Of a stretch of DNA of 64,000 nucleotides, positions 41,635 to 52,562 are shown in pieces. The number at the start of each line of letters is the position of its first letter. Positions within the stretch are counted from its first letter, which is position 1. The notes beneath the pieces were generated by a model. It did not search any database. It saw only the letters and a program-made list of their open reading frames with translations, and was not told where the DNA came from. A program made the position numbers and the translations under genes. The stretch comes from Streptomyces endocoffeicus (GTDB lineage: Bacteria > Actinomycetota > Actinomycetes > Streptomycetales > Streptomycetaceae). Location of the stretch: NCBI RefSeq assembly GCF_016741935.1, contig NZ_JAERRG010000002.1:496001-560000 (forward strand). The letters run 5' to 3'.

Positions 41635-43512
41635 GTGCCCGCGACCCCTACCAATGTGCCGGAGCCGAGCCGTACCGACCCGGCTCTGATCCGTAACTTC
41701 TGCATCATCGCGCACATCGACCACGGCAAGTCGACGCTCGCCGACCGCATGCTCCAGCTGACCGGTGTGGTTGATCAGCGGCAGATGCGTTCGCAGTACC
41801 TCGACCGCATGGACATCGAGCGCGAGCGCGGCATCACGATCAAGTCCCAGGCGGTCCGGCTGCCCTGGGCGCCGACGATGGACGAGGGCGGCGAGTCCGC
41901 CACCCACATCCTCAACATGATCGACACCCCCGGCCATGTGGACTTCACCTATGAGGTCTCGCGCTCCCTCGCCGCGTGCGAGGGGTGCATCCTGCTGGTC
42001 GACGCGGCCCAGGGCATCGAGGCCCAGACCCTCGCCAACCTCTATCTGGCGATGGAGCACGAGCTCACGATCATCCCGGTCCTCAACAAGATCGACCTGC
42101 CCGCCGCCCAGCCCGAGAAGTACGCCGCCGAGCTCGCCCACCTCATCGGCTGCGACCCCTCCGACGTGCTGAAGGTCTCCGCCAAGACCGGCGAGGGCGT
42201 GGCCGAGCTGCTGAACCGGGTCGTCCAGCTGGTGCCGGCCCCGGTGGGCGTCCACGACGCTCCCGCCCGCGCGATGATCTTCGACTCCGTCTATGACGCC
42301 TACCGGGGCGTCGTGACCTATGTGAAGGTCGTCGACGGCACGCTCAGCAAGCGCGAGCGGATCAGGATGATGTCCACCGGCGCCGCCCATGAGCTGCTGG
42401 AGATCGGCACCAACTCGCCGGAGATGACCCCCGCCGATGGCCTGTCCGTGGGCGAGGTGGGCTATCTGATCACCGGTGTGAAGGACGTCCGTCAGTCCAA
42501 GGTCGGTGACACGATCACCCAGGTCACAGGCGGTGCGAAGGAGGCTCTGGGCGGCTACAAGGACCCCAAGCCGATGGTGTTCTCGGGGCTGTATCCGCTG
42601 GACGGTTCGGACTACCCCGAGCTGCGTGAGGCCCTGGACAAGCTGCAGCTCAACGATGCCGCGCTGGTCTACGAGCCGGAGACCTCGGCCGCGCTCGGCT
42701 TCGGCTTCCGCGTCGGCTTCCTCGGGCTGCTGCACCTGGAGGTCATCCGTGAGCGCCTGGAGCGCGAATTCAATCTCGACCTGATCGCCACCGCGCCCAA
42801 TGTGGTCTATCGGGTGGAGATGGAGGACGGCACCGAGCACACGGTGACCAACCCCAGCGAGTTCCCGGTGGGCAAGATCGACACGGTGCATGAGCCGGTC
42901 GTCCGGGGCACCATCCTCGCCCCGAGCGAGTTCATCGGCGCGATCATGGAGCTGTGCCAGAACCGCCGCGGTGTGCTGCTCGGCATGGACTACCTCTCCG
43001 AGGACCGGGTCGAGATCCGCTACACCCTGCCGCTCGCCGAGGTCGTCTTCGACTTCTTCGACCAGCTGAAGTCCAAGACCCGCGGCTATGCCTCGCTCGA
43101 CTACGAACCCACCGGTGAGCAGACCTCCGAGCTGGTCAAGGTCGACATCCTGCTGCACGGCGACAAGGTGGACGCGTTCTCGGCGATCACCCACAAGGAC
43201 AAGGCGTACGCGTACGGCGTCCGGCTGGTCGCCAAGCTGCGCGAGCTCATCCCGCGGCAGAACTTCGAGGTGCCCATCCAGGCGGCCATCGGCTCCCGGG
43301 TGATCGCCCGTGAGACGGTCCGTGCCATCCGTAAGGACGTCCTCGCCAAGTGCTACGGCGGTGACATCTCCCGTAAGCGGAAGCTGCTGGAGAAGCAGAA
43401 GGAAGGCAAGAAGCGGATGAAGATGGTCGGCAACGTGGAGGTGCCCCAGGAGGCCTTCATCGCGGTGCTGTCCTCCGACTCCGACGGCAAGGACTCCAAG
43501 GCGAAGAAGTAG
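41635..43512 (+). CDS. lepA: Elongation factor 4 (LepA)
   Basis: Ribosome-associated GTPase that affects initiation and back-translocation. 625 residues. G domain: [40 protein letters not shown]; then EF-G-like domains II, III and V, and the LepA-specific C-terminal domain ending in [29 protein letters not shown] 41635 gives [23 protein letters not shown]. The extreme C-terminus (DGKDSKAKK) is followed in frame by two further copies of a Lys-rich motif each ending in TAG. Confidence 0.97.
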   Translation: MPATPTNVPEPSRTDPALIRNFCIIAHIDHGKSTLADRMLQLTGVVDQRQMRSQYLDRMDIERERGITIKSQAVRLPWAPTMDEGGESATHILNMIDTPGHVDFTYEVSRSLAACEGCILLVDAAQGIEAQTLANLYLAMEHELTIIPVLNKIDLPAAQPEKYAAELAHLIGCDPSDVLKVSAKTGEGVAELLNRVVQLVPAPVGVHDAPARAMIFDSVYDAYRGVVTYVKVVDGTLSKRERIRMMSTGAAHELLEIGTNSPEMTPADGLSVGEVGYLITGVKDVRQSKVGDTITQVTGGAKEALGGYKDPKPMVFSGLYPLDGSDYPELREALDKLQLNDAALVYEPETSAALGFGFRVGFLGLLHLEVIRERLEREFNLDLIATAPNVVYRVEMEDGTEHTVTNPSEFPVGKIDTVHEPVVRGTILAPSEFIGAIMELCQNRRGVLLGMDYLSEDRVEIRYTLPLAEVVFDFFDQLKSKTRGYASLDYEPTGEQTSELVKVDILLHGDKVDAFSAITHKDKAYAYGVRLVAKLRELIPRQNFEVPIQAAIGSRVIARETVRAIRKDVLAKCYGGDISRKRKLLEKQKEGKKRMKMVGNVEVPQEAFIAVLSSDSDGKDSKAKK

Positions 43513-43569
43513 ATCAAGGCCAAGAAGTAGATCAAGGCGAAGAAGAAGTAGATCAAGGCGAAAAAGCAG
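43504..43569 (+). repeat. in-frame tandem repeat of the lepA tail and stop codon
   Basis: The unit AAGAAGTAGATCAAGGCG (18-21 bp) repeats in phase with lepA: TAG at 43510, TAG at 43528, TAG at 43549, each preceded by Lys codons and followed by ATC AAG GCC/GCG. Readthrough would add IKAKK, then IKAKKK. Confidence 0.85.
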
Positions 43570-43619
43570 ATATCACCCGCCGGGACGGAAGGAACCGCCC
43601 ACCGGGGACAGTGTGGTCA

Positions 43620-43652
43620 GCGGGCCCGGCGTGATGGATGCGCCGGGCCCGC
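43620..43652 (+). terminator. terminator after lepA
   Basis: Perfect 12-bp arms GCGGGCCCGGCG / CGCCGGGCCCGC with a 9-nt loop. Confidence 0.8.
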
Positions 43653-43729
43653 AGCCTTCCGGGGCTTCTCTCGGGCATCTCGTGAGAACAACGTGACCTG
43701 ACCCCCTTACGCCGTAAGGATTCGGCCCC

Positions 43730-43735
43730 TACCCT
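43730..43735 (+). promoter_or_regulatory. -10 box TACCCT for acyl-CoA ligase gene
   Basis: TACCCT would start transcription near 43742. A CCTTAC-GCC-GTAAGG inverted repeat (43705-43719) lies in the -35 zone and may bind a regulator. Confidence 0.4.
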
Positions 43736-43750
43736 GATCACCTACTTGAA

Positions 43751-43768
43751 GGTTACTCGCGAGTCACC
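43751..43768. promoter_or_regulatory. candidate TetR-type operator upstream of acyl-CoA ligase
   Basis: GGTTACTCGCGAGTCACC is an 18-bp palindrome with one mismatched pair, centred on CG, just downstream of the likely transcription start and 29 bp before the GTG. Size and symmetry are those of TetR-family operators, which commonly control fatty-acid genes. Confidence 0.55.
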
Positions 43769-43797
43769 AAGCAATGATGCGGGCCCCGGAGGATGCC

Positions 43798-45687
<1,890 letters not shown>

Positions 45688-45872
45688 CGGGCAAGGATAC
45701 GACCCCGCACCGGATTTCAGGTTGACCGGCCCGCCGGACACATGAATTTTCCCCTTATCGCGGTTCACTTGCGTAACCCGGTGCATATGAGGGCGGTCCG
45801 TCTGTCACTCTGTCCGTGCCGGATACGGTTACGGATACGGCGTTATGACGGAGCTTCTTCAGGAGCCGCACA

Positions 45873-47975
45873 GTGGGGACGTCATCTTCTGCCACTTCTG
45901 GTGGTTCGGTTGAGGGCGGTGGGGTGGTTCTACCGGTCGGGGGTGGGGTCGGCCCCGTCCGTACCAGCGCATCGGCACGCGTCAGCCTGCCCTGCAGTCC
46001 GCTCGCGGCCTCGGCCGCGCGCCGGTTCGTCCGTGCCGCCCTCGCCGACTGGGCCGCGCTCGAGGTCCCGGCCGCCGACCGGGTCACCGACCAGGTGGCG
46101 GACGAGGCCATACTGCTGGTGAGCGAGCTGGTCACCAACGCGGTGGTGCACGCCGGCACCGCCGTCGAGGTGAGCTGTGCGCTGGATGTGTCGGACCGCG
46201 AGGGCGAGCCGCCGTCCCTGGTGGTGGAGGTGACCGATCACCATCCCACCCGGGTGGTGCGCGGCGATCCGCCGGACGCGGACGAGCCGCCGGAGTACGC
46301 CGGGGGCCACGGGCTGCGGCTGGTGGCCGAGATCGCCGAGTCCTGGGGGACGACCTACCGGCGGGCGACCAAGTCGGTGTGGTTCCAGATGGCGGTGGCG
46401 CCCACGGGCCCGGCCGTCGCGGGCGGCATGGGCTCGGCCTTCATGGACGCCGCGGCTGCCGTGGACGCCATCGATGCCATGGACGCGGTGAACGCGACCG
46501 CGGCCGGGCCGGACGGCGGCTTCGGGACGGGGGTCGTCCCCGAGGGCCTGGGGCCCGGCGGTGAAGGCCGTAAGGAGGGCATCGAGGCCGTCGAGATCGT
46601 CGCGCCCGCGCAGGGCCTCGTTCCGGTCCGCCGCGACCCCGAGTGGACCCAGCGCGGCGCGCTCGCCTTCCTCGCCGAGGCGTCCGATCTGCTGGCCGGG
46701 CAGTTCGACGAGGACATGGTGACCTCGCTCGCCGGACAGCTGCTGGTGCCCCGGCTCGCCGACTGGTGCGCGATCTGGCTCGACTCCACCAGCGGCCCGC
46801 CGCGACTGGCCCGGGTCTGGCACGCCAGCGAGGGGCGCATCGAGGGCCTGCGGCAGGTGCTGGAGAAGGAGCCGCCCCATGTGCCCACCGCCGTCCGCGG
46901 CAGTGCCGTGGAGTGGCCCTGGCCGGCCGACCCCGCCGCGTACGGGCCCGGCGGCGCGGCCCTCGCGTGCCGGCTGGTGGCGGGCGGCCGTGCGCTCGGC
47001 ACGCTGCTGCTGGGGCGGGCCGGGCTGGTGCGGATGCCGGCCGAAGTGGTCGGCCTGATCGAGGACTTCGCCCGCCGCGTCGCCCTTGCGCTCGCCTCCG
47101 CCCGCCGCTACACCCGGCAGGCGACCATCAGCCGGGTGCTCCAGCGCGGGCTGCTGCCGTCCGTGATCCCGCGGATCCCCGGGGTCGAGTCGGCGGTGGT
47201 GTACGAGCCGACCGGCGAGATCTCCGCCGGGGGCGACTTCTACGACGTCTTCCCGGCCGGTGACGGCCGCTGGTGCTTCGTCCTGGGCGACGTCTGCGGG
47301 AACGGCCCGGAGGCGGCCGTGGTGACCGGCCTCGTCCGGCCCTGGCTGCGGCTGCTCGCCCGCGAGGGGTACGGCGTGGGAGAGGTCCTGGACCGGCTCA
47401 ACCAGCTGCTGGGCGAGGAGGCGGTGGAGCAGGCCGTCGAGGGCGCCGCGGAGGCCGTGGTGGCCGGTGTGGAGGCCGTGGGAGGCCCCGCCGGGGTCGT
47501 GGAGCTGGTGGACGGCGGTCTGGTCGGAGGCGCGGGGCTGCCGGCGGGCGGCGGGGTCGCGCGGTTCCTGTCGCTGCTGTACGGGGAGCTGGAGCCGCTG
47601 GGCGACGGCCTGGGGGTGCGCTGCACGCTGGCCAGTGCGGGACATCCGCTGCCGCTGGTGCTGGGGCCCGACGGCGAGGTGCGGACGGTCGCGGCGCCGC
47701 AGATACTGCTGGGCGTCGTGGACGATGTGTCGTACGAGAGTGAATCGTTCGATCTGACGCCCGGGGAAACGCTGCTCTGTGTGACGGACGGGGTGACGGA
47801 GCACCGATCGGGCGACCGGCAGTTCGACGACGAGGACGGCCTGGCGGCGGCGTTCGCGCTGTGCGCGGGGCTGAGCGCGCGGCAGGTCGCGGAGCGGGTG
47901 CGCCGGGCGGTGGACGAGTTCGCGGCGGAGCCGCCGGACGACGACCTGGCGATGCTGGTCCTGAAGGTGCTCTAG
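45873..47975 (+). CDS. SpoIIE-type PP2C phosphatase with anti-sigma-like kinase and GAF domains
   Basis: 700 residues. Domains: HATPase of RsbW type (about 35-172: VSELVTNAVVHAGTAVEV, GGHGLRLVAEIAESWGT), an Ala/Gly linker, a GAF-like domain (about 265-420), and a PP2C/SpoIIE phosphatase (about 430-700: GGDFYDVFPAGDGRWCFVLGDVCGNGPEAA, ASAGHPLPLVL, CVTDGVTEH, DDDLAMLVLKV). Within the phosphatase, an about 45-residue Val/Ala/Glu/Gly stretch interrupts the fold between LNQLLGEE and RFLSLLYGEL. Such proteins both phosphorylate and dephosphorylate anti-sigma antagonists in stress signalling. GTG 45873 has AGGAG 7 nt upstream. Confidence 0.92.
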   Translation: MGTSSSATSGGSVEGGGVVLPVGGGVGPVRTSASARVSLPCSPLAASAARRFVRAALADWAALEVPAADRVTDQVADEAILLVSELVTNAVVHAGTAVEVSCALDVSDREGEPPSLVVEVTDHHPTRVVRGDPPDADEPPEYAGGHGLRLVAEIAESWGTTYRRATKSVWFQMAVAPTGPAVAGGMGSAFMDAAAAVDAIDAMDAVNATAAGPDGGFGTGVVPEGLGPGGEGRKEGIEAVEIVAPAQGLVPVRRDPEWTQRGALAFLAEASDLLAGQFDEDMVTSLAGQLLVPRLADWCAIWLDSTSGPPRLARVWHASEGRIEGLRQVLEKEPPHVPTAVRGSAVEWPWPADPAAYGPGGAALACRLVAGGRALGTLLLGRAGLVRMPAEVVGLIEDFARRVALALASARRYTRQATISRVLQRGLLPSVIPRIPGVESAVVYEPTGEISAGGDFYDVFPAGDGRWCFVLGDVCGNGPEAAVVTGLVRPWLRLLAREGYGVGEVLDRLNQLLGEEAVEQAVEGAAEAVVAGVEAVGGPAGVVELVDGGLVGGAGLPAGGGVARFLSLLYGELEPLGDGLGVRCTLASAGHPLPLVLGPDGEVRTVAAPQILLGVVDDVSYESESFDLTPGETLLCVTDGVTEHRSGDRQFDDEDGLAAAFALCAGLSARQVAERVRRAVDEFAAEPPDDDLAMLVLKVL

Positions 47976-48064
47976 GGAGTATCCGGTGCTCCAGGGGCGT
48001 CGGCGGGTCGTGACGCCTGCGGCGGGCCGCTCCCCTCCCCGCCCCTTCCCGAAACTGGGGCCCC

Positions 48065-48206
48065 GCCCCAGACCCCGGCCCTGGGGTCCCGCCCCAGACC
48101 CCGGCCCTGGGGTCCCGCCCCAGACCCCGGACCCGGGGGCTCCACCCCAGACCCCGGATCCGGGGGCTCCACCCCAGCCCCCGGACCCGGGGGCTCCACC
48201 CCAGCC
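48065..48206. repeat. 26-27 bp tandem repeat, about 5.5 copies
   Basis: Units start at 48065, 48091, 48117 and about every 27 bp after. The first copies share CCCTGGGGTCCC, the later ones CCCGGGGGCTCCA. Confidence 0.85.
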
Positions 48207-48328
48207 CTTCCCGCGGCACCGATATGCGGCTCCGCCGCGTGGTCCGCCGGACACCCCGTAGGCCCGGTCGCCGGGGGCCGTCGCGTCCGGGCACCGTCTC
48301 GCGGTCCCGGGTGGCGCCGGTCGTGCCG

Positions 48329-48334
48329 GACAAT
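48329..48334 (+). promoter_or_regulatory. -10 box GACAAT of leaderless hemW
   Basis: GACAAT, 6 nt (GGGGGC), ATG 48341; the G run is too near the start for ribosome binding. Confidence 0.5.
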
Positions 48335-48340
48335 GGGGGC

Positions 48341-49573
48341 ATGCCTTCCGTATTGCCTGATGGTGAGCCCATGCCCGAGGACGGCGCACTGCCCGCGAGC
48401 GCTTTGGCGGGGGCGGAGCGGCGCCCGCTGGGTTTCTATCTGCATGTGCCGTACTGCGCCACCCGCTGCGGCTACTGCGATTTCAACACCTACACCACCA
48501 GTGAGCTGCGCGGTTCCGGCGGGGTGCTCGCCTCGCGGGACAACTACGCCGAGCAGGTCGTCGAGGAGGTACGGCTGGCGCGGAAGGTGCTGGGGGACGA
48601 CCCGCGGACCGTGGAGACCGTGTTCGTCGGCGGTGGGACCCCGACCCTGCTCGCGGCGGCGGACCTCGGGCGGATGCTCGCGGCGATCCGGGACGAGTTC
48701 GGGCTGGCCGAGGGGGCCGAGGTCACGACCGAGGCCAATCCGGAGTCGGTCGATCCGCGGTATCTGGCGGAGCTGCGCGAGGCGGGCTTCAACCGGATCT
48801 CCTTCGGGATGCAGAGCGCCCGGCAGCATGTCCTGAAGGTGCTGGACCGTACGCACACCCCGGGGCGCCCGGAGGCGTGTGTGGCCGAGGCGCGGGCGGC
48901 CGGATTCGGCCATGTGAACCTGGACCTGATCTACGGGACGCCCGGCGAGAGCGACGCGGACTGGCGGGCCTCCCTGGAGGCGGCCCTGGGGGCGGGCCCG
49001 GACCATGTGTCGGCCTATGCGCTGATCGTGGAGGAGGGCACCCAACTGGCGCGGCGGATCCGGCGCGGCGAGGTGCCGATGACCGACGACGATGTGCACG
49101 CGGACCGCTATCTGATCGCCGAGGAGACCCTGTCGGCTGCCGGGTTCGCCTGGTACGAGGTCTCCAACTGGGCCACCTCGCCCGCCGGGCGCTGCCGCCA
49201 CAACGAGCTGTACTGGCGCGGCGCCGACTGGTGGGGCGCGGGCCCCGGCGCGCACAGCCACGTGGGCGGTGTGCGGTGGTGGAACGTGAAGCACCCCGGG
49301 GCGTACGCACAGGCCCTGGGCGAGGGCCGGTCGCCCGGCGCGGGCCGGGAGCTGCTGTCCGCCGAGGAGCGCCGGGTGGAGCGGATCCTGCTGGAGCTGC
49401 GGCTGGTCGAGGGCTGCCCGCTGGAGCTGCTGCGCCCGGCCGGGGCGGCGGCCGCGGCACGGGCCCTGGAGGACGGCCTGCTGGAGCCGGAGCCGTACGG
49501 GCGCGGGCAGGCCGTGCTCACGCTCCGGGGGCGGCTGCTGGCGGACGCGGTGGTGCGGGACCTGGTGGACTGA
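48341..49573 (+). CDS. hemW: HemW-type radical SAM heme chaperone
   Basis: 410 residues. Radical SAM motif CATRCGYC (Cys39, Cys43, Cys46) in GFYLHVPYCATRCGYCDFNT; also VFVGGGTPTLL, NRISFGMQS, DLIYGTPGE, YEVSNWA and the late HNELYWRG. Formerly annotated as oxygen-independent coproporphyrinogen oxidase; this branch lacks the HemN N-terminal extension and acts as a heme-binding chaperone. ATG 48341 (MPSVLPDGEP). In Streptomyces hemW commonly precedes hrcA-dnaJ, as here with two genes between. Confidence 0.95.
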   Translation: MPSVLPDGEPMPEDGALPASALAGAERRPLGFYLHVPYCATRCGYCDFNTYTTSELRGSGGVLASRDNYAEQVVEEVRLARKVLGDDPRTVETVFVGGGTPTLLAAADLGRMLAAIRDEFGLAEGAEVTTEANPESVDPRYLAELREAGFNRISFGMQSARQHVLKVLDRTHTPGRPEACVAEARAAGFGHVNLDLIYGTPGESDADWRASLEAALGAGPDHVSAYALIVEEGTQLARRIRRGEVPMTDDDVHADRYLIAEETLSAAGFAWYEVSNWATSPAGRCRHNELYWRGADWWGAGPGAHSHVGGVRWWNVKHPGAYAQALGEGRSPGAGRELLSAEERRVERILLELRLVEGCPLELLRPAGAAAAARALEDGLLEPEPYGRGQAVLTLRGRLLADAVVRDLVD

Positions 49574-49680
49574 GGCGGGGCCGTTAGCCCGTACGGGAGC
49601 CCATTAGCCCTTCCGGGAGCCATTCCCGTACGGAGACCATGAGCTCCTTACAGCCGCCGTCAGCCCCTTACGGAGGCCAT

Positions 49681-49720
49681 CCTCTTGCGGCGGCCATCAG
49701 CCTCTTGCGGCGGCCGTCAG
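49681..49720. repeat. 20-bp tandem repeat x2 at the DUF3097 3' end
   Basis: CCTCTTGCGGCGGCC-A/G-TCAG occurs at 49681 and 49701; the second copy runs into the stop codon of the minus-strand gene (49717). Confidence 0.75.
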
Positions 49721-50538
49721 CCCTGTGGGGCCGTCACGAAGTCGATCAATTCCTCCACCCTCCCCAGGAGCTCCGGCTGGAGGTCCTTGTAGGAGTGGAC
49801 CGAGGACAGGATCCGCTGCCAGGCGGCCCCGGTGTTCTCCGGCCAGCCCAGGGCGCGGCAGACGCCCTTCTTCCAGTCCTGGCCGTGCGGCACCGCCGGC
49901 CAGGCCGGGATGGAGACGGAGGACGGCTTCACGGCCTCCCAGATGTCGATGTAGGGGTGGCCGAGGACCAGCACATGCTCGCCGGTGACCTGAGCGGCGA
50001 TACGGGACTCCTTGGAGCCCGTCACCAGATGGTCGACGAGGACGCCGAGCCGGGCGTCCGGGCCGGGGGCGAAGTCGTCGACGATGGCGGGCAGGTCGTC
50101 GACGCCCTCCAGGTACTCCACGACGACGCCCTCGATGCGCAGATCGTCGCCCCAGACCCGCTCGACCAGCTCCGCGTCATGGCGCCCCTCGACATAGATG
50201 CGCCCGGCGCGGGCGACCCTCGCACGTGCTCCCGGCACGGCGATCGACCCCGAGGCCGTGCGCTGGGGAGCGCTGGGGGCCGCCGCGCGCGGGCGTACGA
50301 GGGTGACGACACGCCCCTCGAGCAGAAAACCGCGCGGTTCCATGGGGAAGACGCGATGTTTGCCGAAGCGGTCCTCCAGAGTGACCGTCGGACCCTGGGC
50401 GGTCTTCTCGCAGCGGATCACGGCACCACAGAATCCGGTGGTGACCTCCTCCACGACGAGGTCCGGTTCGGCGGGGACCTCGGGGGCGGGCCGCTGCCGC
50501 TTCCAGGGCGGGGTCAGATCCGGGTCGTACTGTCGCAT
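49717..50538 (-). CDS. DUF3097 family protein
   Basis: 273 residues of the actinobacterial DUF3097 family, function unknown. Recognisable parts: MRQYDPDLTPPWKRQRPAPEV, FCGAVIRCEKTAQGPTVTLEDRFGKHRVFPM, IYVEGRHDAELVERVWGDDLRIEGVVVE, LGVLVDHLVTGSKESRI, and HVLVLGHPYIDIWEAVKP. The VEGxxDAELVE...GVLVDHL pattern recalls a TOPRIM-like nucleic-acid fold (inference). ATG 50538 lies 7 nt after a minus-strand TATCGT with no ribosome site, so it is probably leaderless. Confidence 0.88.
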   Translation of the reverse strand: MRQYDPDLTPPWKRQRPAPEVPAEPDLVVEEVTTGFCGAVIRCEKTAQGPTVTLEDRFGKHRVFPMEPRGFLLEGRVVTLVRPRAAAPSAPQRTASGSIAVPGARARVARAGRIYVEGRHDAELVERVWGDDLRIEGVVVEYLEGVDDLPAIVDDFAPGPDARLGVLVDHLVTGSKESRIAAQVTGEHVLVLGHPYIDIWEAVKPSSVSIPAWPAVPHGQDWKKGVCRALGWPENTGAAWQRILSSVHSYKDLQPELLGRVEELIDFVTAPQG

Positions 50539-50545
50539 CCGGGTG

Positions 50546-50551
50546 ACGATA
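50546..50551 (-). promoter_or_regulatory. -10 box TATCGT (minus strand) of leaderless DUF3097 gene
   Basis: Reads TATCGT on the minus strand, 7 nt before ATG 50538. Confidence 0.5.
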
Positions 50552-50601
50552 GCGCGCGAGGGCCACCCGCTCCCGCAGAAGCACAACTGGCCGGATAACA
50601 C

Positions 50602-50635
50602 GGGGTGTCCGGCGGGTCGACCCGCCGGACACCCC
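50602..50635 (-). terminator. terminator after the metallo-hydrolase gene
   Basis: A perfect 34-nt palindrome (17-bp arms) 12 bp downstream of the minus-strand gene ending at 50647. Confidence 0.8.
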
Positions 50636-50646
50636 TAGGCGAACGA

Positions 50647-51381
50647 CTAGAGCGGCGGCCGGCCGGGCACGCCGAAGCGGGCGGCCAGTTCGTCGCGTTG
50701 GGCCCGTACGAACGCGGCGTCCACGACGGAGCCGTGCCCCGGGACGTACCGCGCGTCCGCGCCGCCGAGGGCGAGCAGCCGGTCGAGCGCGGCGGGCCAG
50801 TGGCCGGGGATCGCGTCGGGCCCGGCCTGGGGTGTGCCGGACTCCTCCACCAGATCGCCACAGAAGACCACCTCGGGCCGGCCGGGCACCAGAACGGCCA
50901 GATCATGGGCGGTGTGGCCGGGCCCCACATTGGCGAGCAGCACCGTACGGCCGCCGAGGTCGAGGCTGAGCTCCCCGCAGACCAGGTGGTGCGGGGAGGC
51001 CAGATGGTCCACGGCCTCGGTGGCGGCGTCCCGGTCCACCCCGTGGCGGATCGCGTCCTCCCGCAGCGTCTCCCGCTCACGGCGCAGCAGCTCGTCCAGT
51101 CCCGTGGCCCCGTAGACCTCGCAGCCCGCGAAGGCGGCCGAGCCCAGGACGTGGTCGAAGTGCGGATGGGTGAGCGCGATCCGGGTGGGGCGGCGGCCGG
51201 TCAGCCGGGTGATCCCGGAGCGCAGCTCGGCCCCGGCGCGCAGGGTCGCGCCGGTGTCCACGACGAGGATGTCGGTCCGGCCGACGACCACGCCGACCGT
51301 CTCGTCCCACTCCGGCATCCGACGGCGGGCCACACCGGGCGCGAGTCGCTCCCAGCCCGCCTCTTCCCAACACGTCTCCAT
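50647..51381 (-). CDS. MBL-fold metallo-hydrolase
   Basis: 244 residues. Metallo-beta-lactamase fold with HPHFDH (ALTHPHFDHVLGSAAF), the second metal His in VGPGHTAHDLAV, the bridging Asp in VVFCGDLVE, and a final YVPGHGSVVD. Resembles the beta-lactamase-like hydrolases with broad hydrolytic roles; the substrate is unknown. ATG 51381 lies exactly 6 nt after a minus-strand TAGCGT, so it seems leaderless. Divergent from hrcA. Confidence 0.9.
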   Translation of the reverse strand: METCWEEAGWERLAPGVARRRMPEWDETVGVVVGRTDILVVDTGATLRAGAELRSGITRLTGRRPTRIALTHPHFDHVLGSAAFAGCEVYGATGLDELLRRERETLREDAIRHGVDRDAATEAVDHLASPHHLVCGELSLDLGGRTVLLANVGPGHTAHDLAVLVPGRPEVVFCGDLVEESGTPQAGPDAIPGHWPAALDRLLALGGADARYVPGHGSVVDAAFVRAQRDELAARFGVPGRPPL

Positions 51382-51387
51382 ACCGCG

Positions 51388-51393
51388 ACGCTA
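51388..51393 (-). promoter_or_regulatory. -10 box TAGCGT (minus strand) of leaderless MBL gene
   Basis: Reads TAGCGT on the minus strand, then CGCGGT (6 nt), then ATG 51381. Confidence 0.6.
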
Positions 51394-51434
51394 GCTCAAC
51401 GGGGATGGGGGAGAGTTGCTGCCAGCGGCGGCTC

Positions 51435-51465
51435 TTGCCCATGCCACCGCACCCCGCCGTACACT
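51435..51465 (+). promoter_or_regulatory. hrcA-dnaJ promoter (TTGCCC ... TACACT)
   Basis: -35 TTGCCC at 51435 and -10 TACACT at 51460, 19-bp spacer. Start expected near 51472, just before the CIRCE element. Confidence 0.55.
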
Positions 51466-51477
51466 GGCGGAGGGGTT

Positions 51478-51504
51478 CTGGCACTCGTGCCCGGTGAGTG
51501 CCAG
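51478..51504. promoter_or_regulatory. CIRCE operator (HrcA binding site)
   Basis: CTGGCACTC-N9-GAGTGCCAG, perfect 9-bp arms with the canonical 9-nt spacer. CIRCE is bound by HrcA, so hrcA-dnaJ is autoregulated and heat-inducible. Confidence 0.95.
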
Positions 51505-51545
51505 GCGGACGACCTGATGAGACCGCTGGACTGGAGGTGCGCGGG

Positions 51546-52562
51546 GTGCTCAGCGAACGCAGACTCGAAGTGCTGCGTGCCATTGTCCAGGACTATGTGG
51601 GGACGGAGGAGCCGGTCGGCTCCAAGGCGCTCACCGAGCGGCACCGGCTGGGGGTCTCCCCGGCCACGGTGCGTAACGACATGGCCGCTCTGGAGGACGA
51701 GGGCTTCATCGCCCAGCCGCATACGAGCGCCGGGCGGATCCCCACGGACAAGGGCTATCGCCTCTTCGTGGACAAGCTGGCCGGAGTCAAGCCGCTGTCC
51801 AGCCCGGAGCGGCGGGCCATTCAGAACTTCCTGGACGGGGCGGTCGACCTCGACGACGTGGTGGGGCGCACGGTCCGGCTGCTGGCGCAGCTGACCCGGC
51901 AGGTGGCGGTGGTGCAGTATCCGTCGCTGACCCGTTCGACGGTGCGCCATGTGGAGCTGCTCCCGCTGGCCCCGGCCCGGGTGATGCTGGTGCTGATCAC
52001 CGACACCGGCCGGGTGGAGCAGCGCATGGTCGACTGCCCCACCCCGGTCACCGAGGATTCGCTCGCCGATCTGCGCGCCCGGCTCAACAGCCGGGTCGTG
52101 GGGCGGCGTTTCGCGGATGTGCCGCAGTTGGTGCAGGATCTTCCGGAATCCTTCGAACAGGAGGACCGGGGGACCGTCTCGACCGTACTGTCGACCTTGC
52201 TCGAGACGCTTGTGGAGGAGACCGAGGAGCGGCTGATGATCGGCGGCACCGCGAACCTCACGCGTTTCGTGCATGATTTCCCCCTGACGATCCGGCCCGT
52301 TCTGGAGGCACTCGAGGAGCAGGTCGTCCTCCTCAAGTTGCTGGGCGAGGCCAAGGACTCGGGTATGACCGTGCGGATCGGGCATGAGAATGTTCACGAG
52401 GGGCTCACTGCCACCTCGGTCGTCGCGGTCGGCTACGGTTCCGGCGACGAGGCGGTCGCCAAACTCGGCGTGGTCGGACCGACCCGCATGGACTACCCCG
52501 GAACGATGGGAGCGGTACGCGCAGTGGCACGTTACGTCGGACAGATCCTGGCGGAGTCGTAA
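51546..52562 (+). CDS. hrcA: Heat-inducible transcription repressor HrcA
   Basis: 338 residues; represses heat-shock genes through CIRCE, with GroEL as its usual corepressor. N-terminal winged helix-turn-helix: [64 protein letters not shown]. The C-terminal GAF-like/dimer part ends [24 protein letters not shown] 51546 has GGAGG (51532) 9 nt upstream. dnaJ begins directly after the stop. A CIRCE lies 42 bp upstream of the start. Confidence 0.97.
   Translation: MLSERRLEVLRAIVQDYVGTEEPVGSKALTERHRLGVSPATVRNDMAALEDEGFIAQPHTSAGRIPTDKGYRLFVDKLAGVKPLSSPERRAIQNFLDGAVDLDDVVGRTVRLLAQLTRQVAVVQYPSLTRSTVRHVELLPLAPARVMLVLITDTGRVEQRMVDCPTPVTEDSLADLRARLNSRVVGRRFADVPQLVQDLPESFEQEDRGTVSTVLSTLLETLVEETEERLMIGGTANLTRFVHDFPLTIRPVLEALEEQVVLLKLLGEAKDSGMTVRIGHENVHEGLTATSVVAVGYGSGDEAVAKLGVVGPTRMDYPGTMGAVRAVARYVGQILAES

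Larger units (their letters stand above)
47976..48340. other. intergenic region holding a GC-rich tandem repeat array
   Basis: 365 bp. From about 48030 the sequence follows an intergenic repeat common in Streptomyces (CTCCCCGCCCCTTCCCGAAA then CTGGGG...). Within it, 48065-48206 is an array of about 5.5 copies of a 26-27 bp unit GCCCCAGACCCCGG-CCCTGGGGTCCC, each able to fold on itself; the later copies change to GGGGGCTCCA. It ends in the hemW promoter (48329). No gene is seen. Confidence 0.75.

Noticed and set aside
48065..48206. CRISPR-like array after the SpoIIE-type gene
   Set aside because: The 26-27 bp units are contiguous, with no unique spacers between them, and no cas genes are in the window.
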